Shown: positions 61,066 through 64,000 of the stretch, in pieces
How positions within the stretch are numbered: position 1 is the first letter of the stretch
Layout of the letters: each line of letters opens with the position of its first letter
Source: Okapia johnstoni
Lineage: Eukaryota; Chordata; Mammalia; Artiodactyla; Giraffidae
DNA: 64,000 bases
NCBI GenBank assembly: GCA_024291935.2
Contig: CM044305.1
Location: forward strand, 90,450,397-90,514,396
Reading direction: 5' to 3'
Translations under genes and position numbers: made by a program
Notes under the pieces: model-generated
What the model saw: the letters and a program-made list of their open reading frames with translations, nothing else
What the model was told of the DNA's origin: nothing
Databases searched by the model: none

Positions 61066-61603
61066 TTTTGTTGTTCAGTTTAGTGCAGGCACTCAGTCAT
61101 ATGTGACTCTTTGCGACCCCATGGACTACAGGACGCCAGGCCTCCCTGTCCATCACCAACTCCTGGACTTTACTCGAAGTCATGTCCATTGAGTTGGTGA
61201 TGCCATCCAACCATCTCATCCTCTGTTGTCCTCTTCTCTCACCTTCAATCTGTCCCAGCATCAGGGTCTTTTGAAATGAGTCAGTTCTTCCCATCAGGTG
61301 GCCAAAGTATTGGAGTTTCAGCTTCAGCATCAGTCCTTCCAATGAATATTCAGGACTGATTTCCTCCAGGATGGACGGGTTGGATCTCCTTGCAGTCCAG
61401 GGGACTCTCAAGAGTCTTCTCCAACACCACACTTCAAAAGCATCAATTCTTTGATGCTCAGATTTCTTTATACTCCAACTCTCACATCTGTATGTGACTA
61501 CTGAAAAAACCATAACCTTGACTAGACGGACCTTTGTTGGCAAAGTAATGTCTCTGCTTTTTAATATGCTGTCTAGGTTGGTCATAATTTTTCTTCCAAG
61601 GAG
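61066..61603 (-). mobile_element. BovB LINE 3' fragment, left arm of a head-to-head pair
   Basis: Reversed BovB from its 3' end at the left to CTCCTTGGAAG-equivalent sequence at 61603. A minus-strand frame of about 160 codons (ending at 61097) remains open. It abuts the forward BovB with no spacer. Confidence 0.9.
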
Positions 61604-62572
61604 AACAGTTAGAACTGGACATGGAACAACAGACTGGTTCCAAATAGGAAAAGGAGTACGTCAAGGCTGTATATTGTCACCCTGCTTATTTAACTTATAT
61701 GCAGAGTACATCATGAGAAACGCTGGGCTGGAAGAAACACAAGCTGGAATCAAAATTGCCAGGAGAAATATCAATAACCTCAGATATGCAGATGACACCA
61801 CCCTTATGGCAGAAAGTGAAGAAGAACTAAAGAGCCTCTTGATGAAAGTGAAAAAGGAGAGTGAAAAAGTTGGCTTAAAGCTCAACGTTCAGAAAACTAA
61901 GATCATGGCATCTGGTCCCATCACTTCATGGGAAATAGATGGGGAAACTGCAGAAACAGTGTCAGACTTTATTTTTGGGGGCTCCAAAATCACTGCTGAT
62001 GGTGATTGCAGCCATGAAATTAAAAGACGCTTACTCCTTGGAAGGAAGGTTATGGCCAACTTAGATAGCATATTTAAAAGCAGAGACATTACTTTGCCAA
62101 CAAAAGTCCGTCTAGTCAAGGCTATGGTTTTTCCAGTGGTCAAGTATGGATGTGAGAGTTGGATGGTGAAGAAAGCTGAGCGCTGCAGAATTGATGCTTT
62201 TGAACTGTGGTGTTGGAGAAGACTCTTGAGAGTCCCTTGGACTGCAAGGAGATCCAATCAATCCATCCTAAAGGAGATCAATCCTGAATATTCATTGGAA
62301 GGACTGATGTTGAAGCTGAGACTCCAATACTTAGGCCACCTCATGCGAAGAGTTGACTCATTGGAAAAGACCCTAATGCTGGGTAGGATTGGGGGCAGGA
62401 GGAGAAGGGGACGACAGAGGATGAGATGGTTGGATGGCATCACCAACTTGATGGGCATGGGTTTGGGTGGACTCCAGGAGTTGGTGATGGACAGAGAGGC
62501 CTGGCGTGCTGCAATTGATGGTGTCGCAAAGAGTCGGACATGACTGAGTGACTGAACTGAACTGAACTGACT
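61604..62572 (+). mobile_element. BovB LINE 3' fragment with open RT frame, right arm
   Basis: Forward BovB from AACAGTTAGAACTGGACATG to the GAACTGAACTGAACTGA tail. Its frame is open from the junction to 62543, about 313 BovB codons: the RT palm with [16 protein letters not shown] and YADD (61785-61796), thumb-like sequence, then the conserved [10 protein letters not shown] and DREAWRAA C-terminus. The N-terminal endonuclease and RT fingers are missing, so it cannot move by itself. The open frame suggests a fairly recent copy. Confidence 0.92.
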
Positions 62573-62579
62573 GCTTTAG

Positions 62580-62715
62580 CCGTTTAAAAGTATACAGTTC
62601 AGTGGCATTAAATACATTCATAATGTTGTGCAACAATCCCCACTGTTGAGTTCTAAACTTTAAAACAAGTTCATCCCCAAAAGATACCTTACACCTATTA
62701 AGCAGTCACTCCTCA
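62580..62715 (-). mobile_element. Old mammalian L1 3' UTR-type fragment
   Basis: TATACAGTTCAGTGGCATTA, ACATTCATAATGTTGTGCAA and CACCTATTAAGCAGTCACTC are in the usual reversed order, the same class as 60455-60830. Confidence 0.5.
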
Positions 62716-62719
62716 TCAT

Positions 62720-64000
62720 TAATACAAAAAGTGGCAGTAATGGAGGAAGAGAAGAACAAAAAGTCTATAAGACATAGAAAGTAAATATTAAAATGACAAA
62801 CATATACCTTAAATTATGAATAATTAAATTAATTTTACATGAGTTACACTCTAAATGAAACACTACGATGAAAAGGCAAAGGTCAGTAGAGTGGATTTTA
62901 AAAATGATCTGACTATATATTATCTACAGTATACACACTTTGCATTCAGACAGAAATAAGTTGAGAAGTAAAAAAAATGAAATATCATGCAAATAATAAT
63001 CAAAGAGAGATGGAACAGTTATTTTAATACCAGACAAAATAGACTTAACGACAAAAATTATTACTAGAGACAAAGAACTTTTTCTAATGAGAAAAGGTGA
63101 AATCACTCCAGAATTTATTAGTATTTATAAATGTGAATATAACTAACAACAGAATCCCAAAGTATGTGAAGGAAAAAGTAACAAAACTGAAAGGAGAAAT
63201 GAACAATTTAAAATTAATAGTTGAAGACTTTAATGCTTTTGATAATGAATTGAATAAACAGAAGACCAAAAATCAACAGGGAAAGAGAAGACTTGATTGA
63301 TATTATAAACCAATTAGATAACAAACTATAGAACACTCCACTCCAAAACAGCAAAAAACACATTATTCTGAAATTTGCATGGGACTAACTACAGGATAGA
63401 TGATATACAGGCCATAAATCAAGTCTTATTAAATTGAAAGGGAATGAAATTAGACAAAGTATCTTCACAAAACAACAATGGGATGTAGTTACAAGTTCAT
63501 AAAATAAATAAATTTGATAAATTCACAAATATGTGAAAATTAACACCAACCTTAATAACCAATGGGCCAATGGAAACTAAAATAAAACATAACAAAATTT
63601 GTGTGATGAAGGAAAAGCAGTACTCTTAGAGATAACTTTGCACATGTAAACAAACACCTATATTAAGATAAGAAATAAATCAATAGTCTAAACTTTCACC
63701 ATAAGGAAGTAAAGTCTGAAGAACCAACTAAAATGAATGCAAACAAAGGAAAAATATAATAAAGATTAAAGTTAAAACCAATGAATGGAAATTGAAAAAT
63801 AATAGTGACGATCAACAAAGTAGAAAGTTGGTTATTTGAAAGATTAGCAAAACTGACAAATTTTTAGCTAAACTGACTAAGAAAAAAAAGAATACTCAAT
63901 ATACAAAAATCAACTAGAGGACTTTGGTACTGACAGTACAGAAATAAATGGAATTATAAGGGAAAACTATGAAAAATTGTATGTCACCAAATTAGATAAT
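62720..64000 (+). mobile_element. Ancient L1 ORF2 fragment, runs off the window
   Basis: L1 endonuclease and pre-RT region in decayed form: AATACCAGACAAAATAGACTT, GAACACTCCACTCCAAAACA, CCATAAATCAAGTCTTATTA and AGTTGGTTATTTGAAAGATT. There are many stops and no coding potential. Confidence 0.75.

Noticed and set aside
61066..62572. Twin-priming inversion of one BovB
   Set aside because: The inverted arm covers the same 3' part as the forward arm, whereas twin priming inverts a different, upstream part.
1..64000. CRISPR array, prophage or bacterial operon
   Set aside because: No regular spacer pattern or bacterial gene; the repeats are all ruminant or mammalian retroelements.

Overview
This is nuclear DNA of a bovid ruminant, most likely cattle or a close relative. 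The evidence is the repeat content: BovB (RTE) LINEs, BovB/tRNA-Glu-derived SINEs (Bov-tA and Bov-A2 types), CHR-type tRNA SINEs and ruminant L1 elements. Together these occupy much of the window. There are no bacterial, viral or CRISPR features. Older mammalian repeats (L1M, L2-like, MIR) fill much of the rest.

Only one protein-coding gene is convincing: a USP26-type deubiquitinase on the minus strand (8430 to 5899, 843 codons, one uninterrupted exon). It keeps the N-terminal PH-like domain, the Cys box, the zinc-ribbon cysteines and the His box. It then diverges and stops 11 residues after the DAYDF of the His box, so it lacks the final USP core strand (WF.YDD in human USP26) that carries the third catalytic residue. 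A polyadenylation signal lies one base past the stop. USP26 is X-linked in other mammals, so the window is probably X-chromosomal; that is inference.

Layout. 1-5.9 kb: SINE, BovB and old L1 pieces and the sequence 3' of USP26. 5.9-8.5 kb: USP26. 8.5-45 kb: gene-poor, with many SINE, BovB and L1 insertions, several with clear target-site duplications (TSDs). Structural oddities here are a 122-bp direct repeat around a SINE cluster (17.5-18.1 kb), a BovB with two nested SINEs (20.7-22.7 kb), a 5'-inverted L1 (27.4-28.1 kb) and an L1 with a probable short 3' transduction (35.1-35.7 kb). 45.2-53.6 kb: a full-length 8.3-kb ruminant L1 inserted into a SINE, with CpG-rich 163-bp repeat units in its 5' UTR and ORFs broken by many small indels; a perfect C10T5A5G10 palindrome suggests consensus errors. 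53.6-59 kb: mostly unique sequence with two promoter-like segments, a CpG island at 56.65 kb and a TATA-containing minus-strand promoter with a strong splice donor at 58.4 kb, with a 38-bp alternating purine/pyrimidine minisatellite between them. 59-64 kb: SINEs, a U6 fragment, a head-to-head BovB pair with an open reverse-transcriptase frame, and an old L1.

The minus-strand promoter at 58.4 kb points toward USP26 and could supply a distal 5' exon, but 50 kb separate them and no transcript data are available here. I saw no convincingly new multi-gene system. The points most worth checking are the truncated USP26 active site, the upstream promoters and the structural arrangements of the retroelements.
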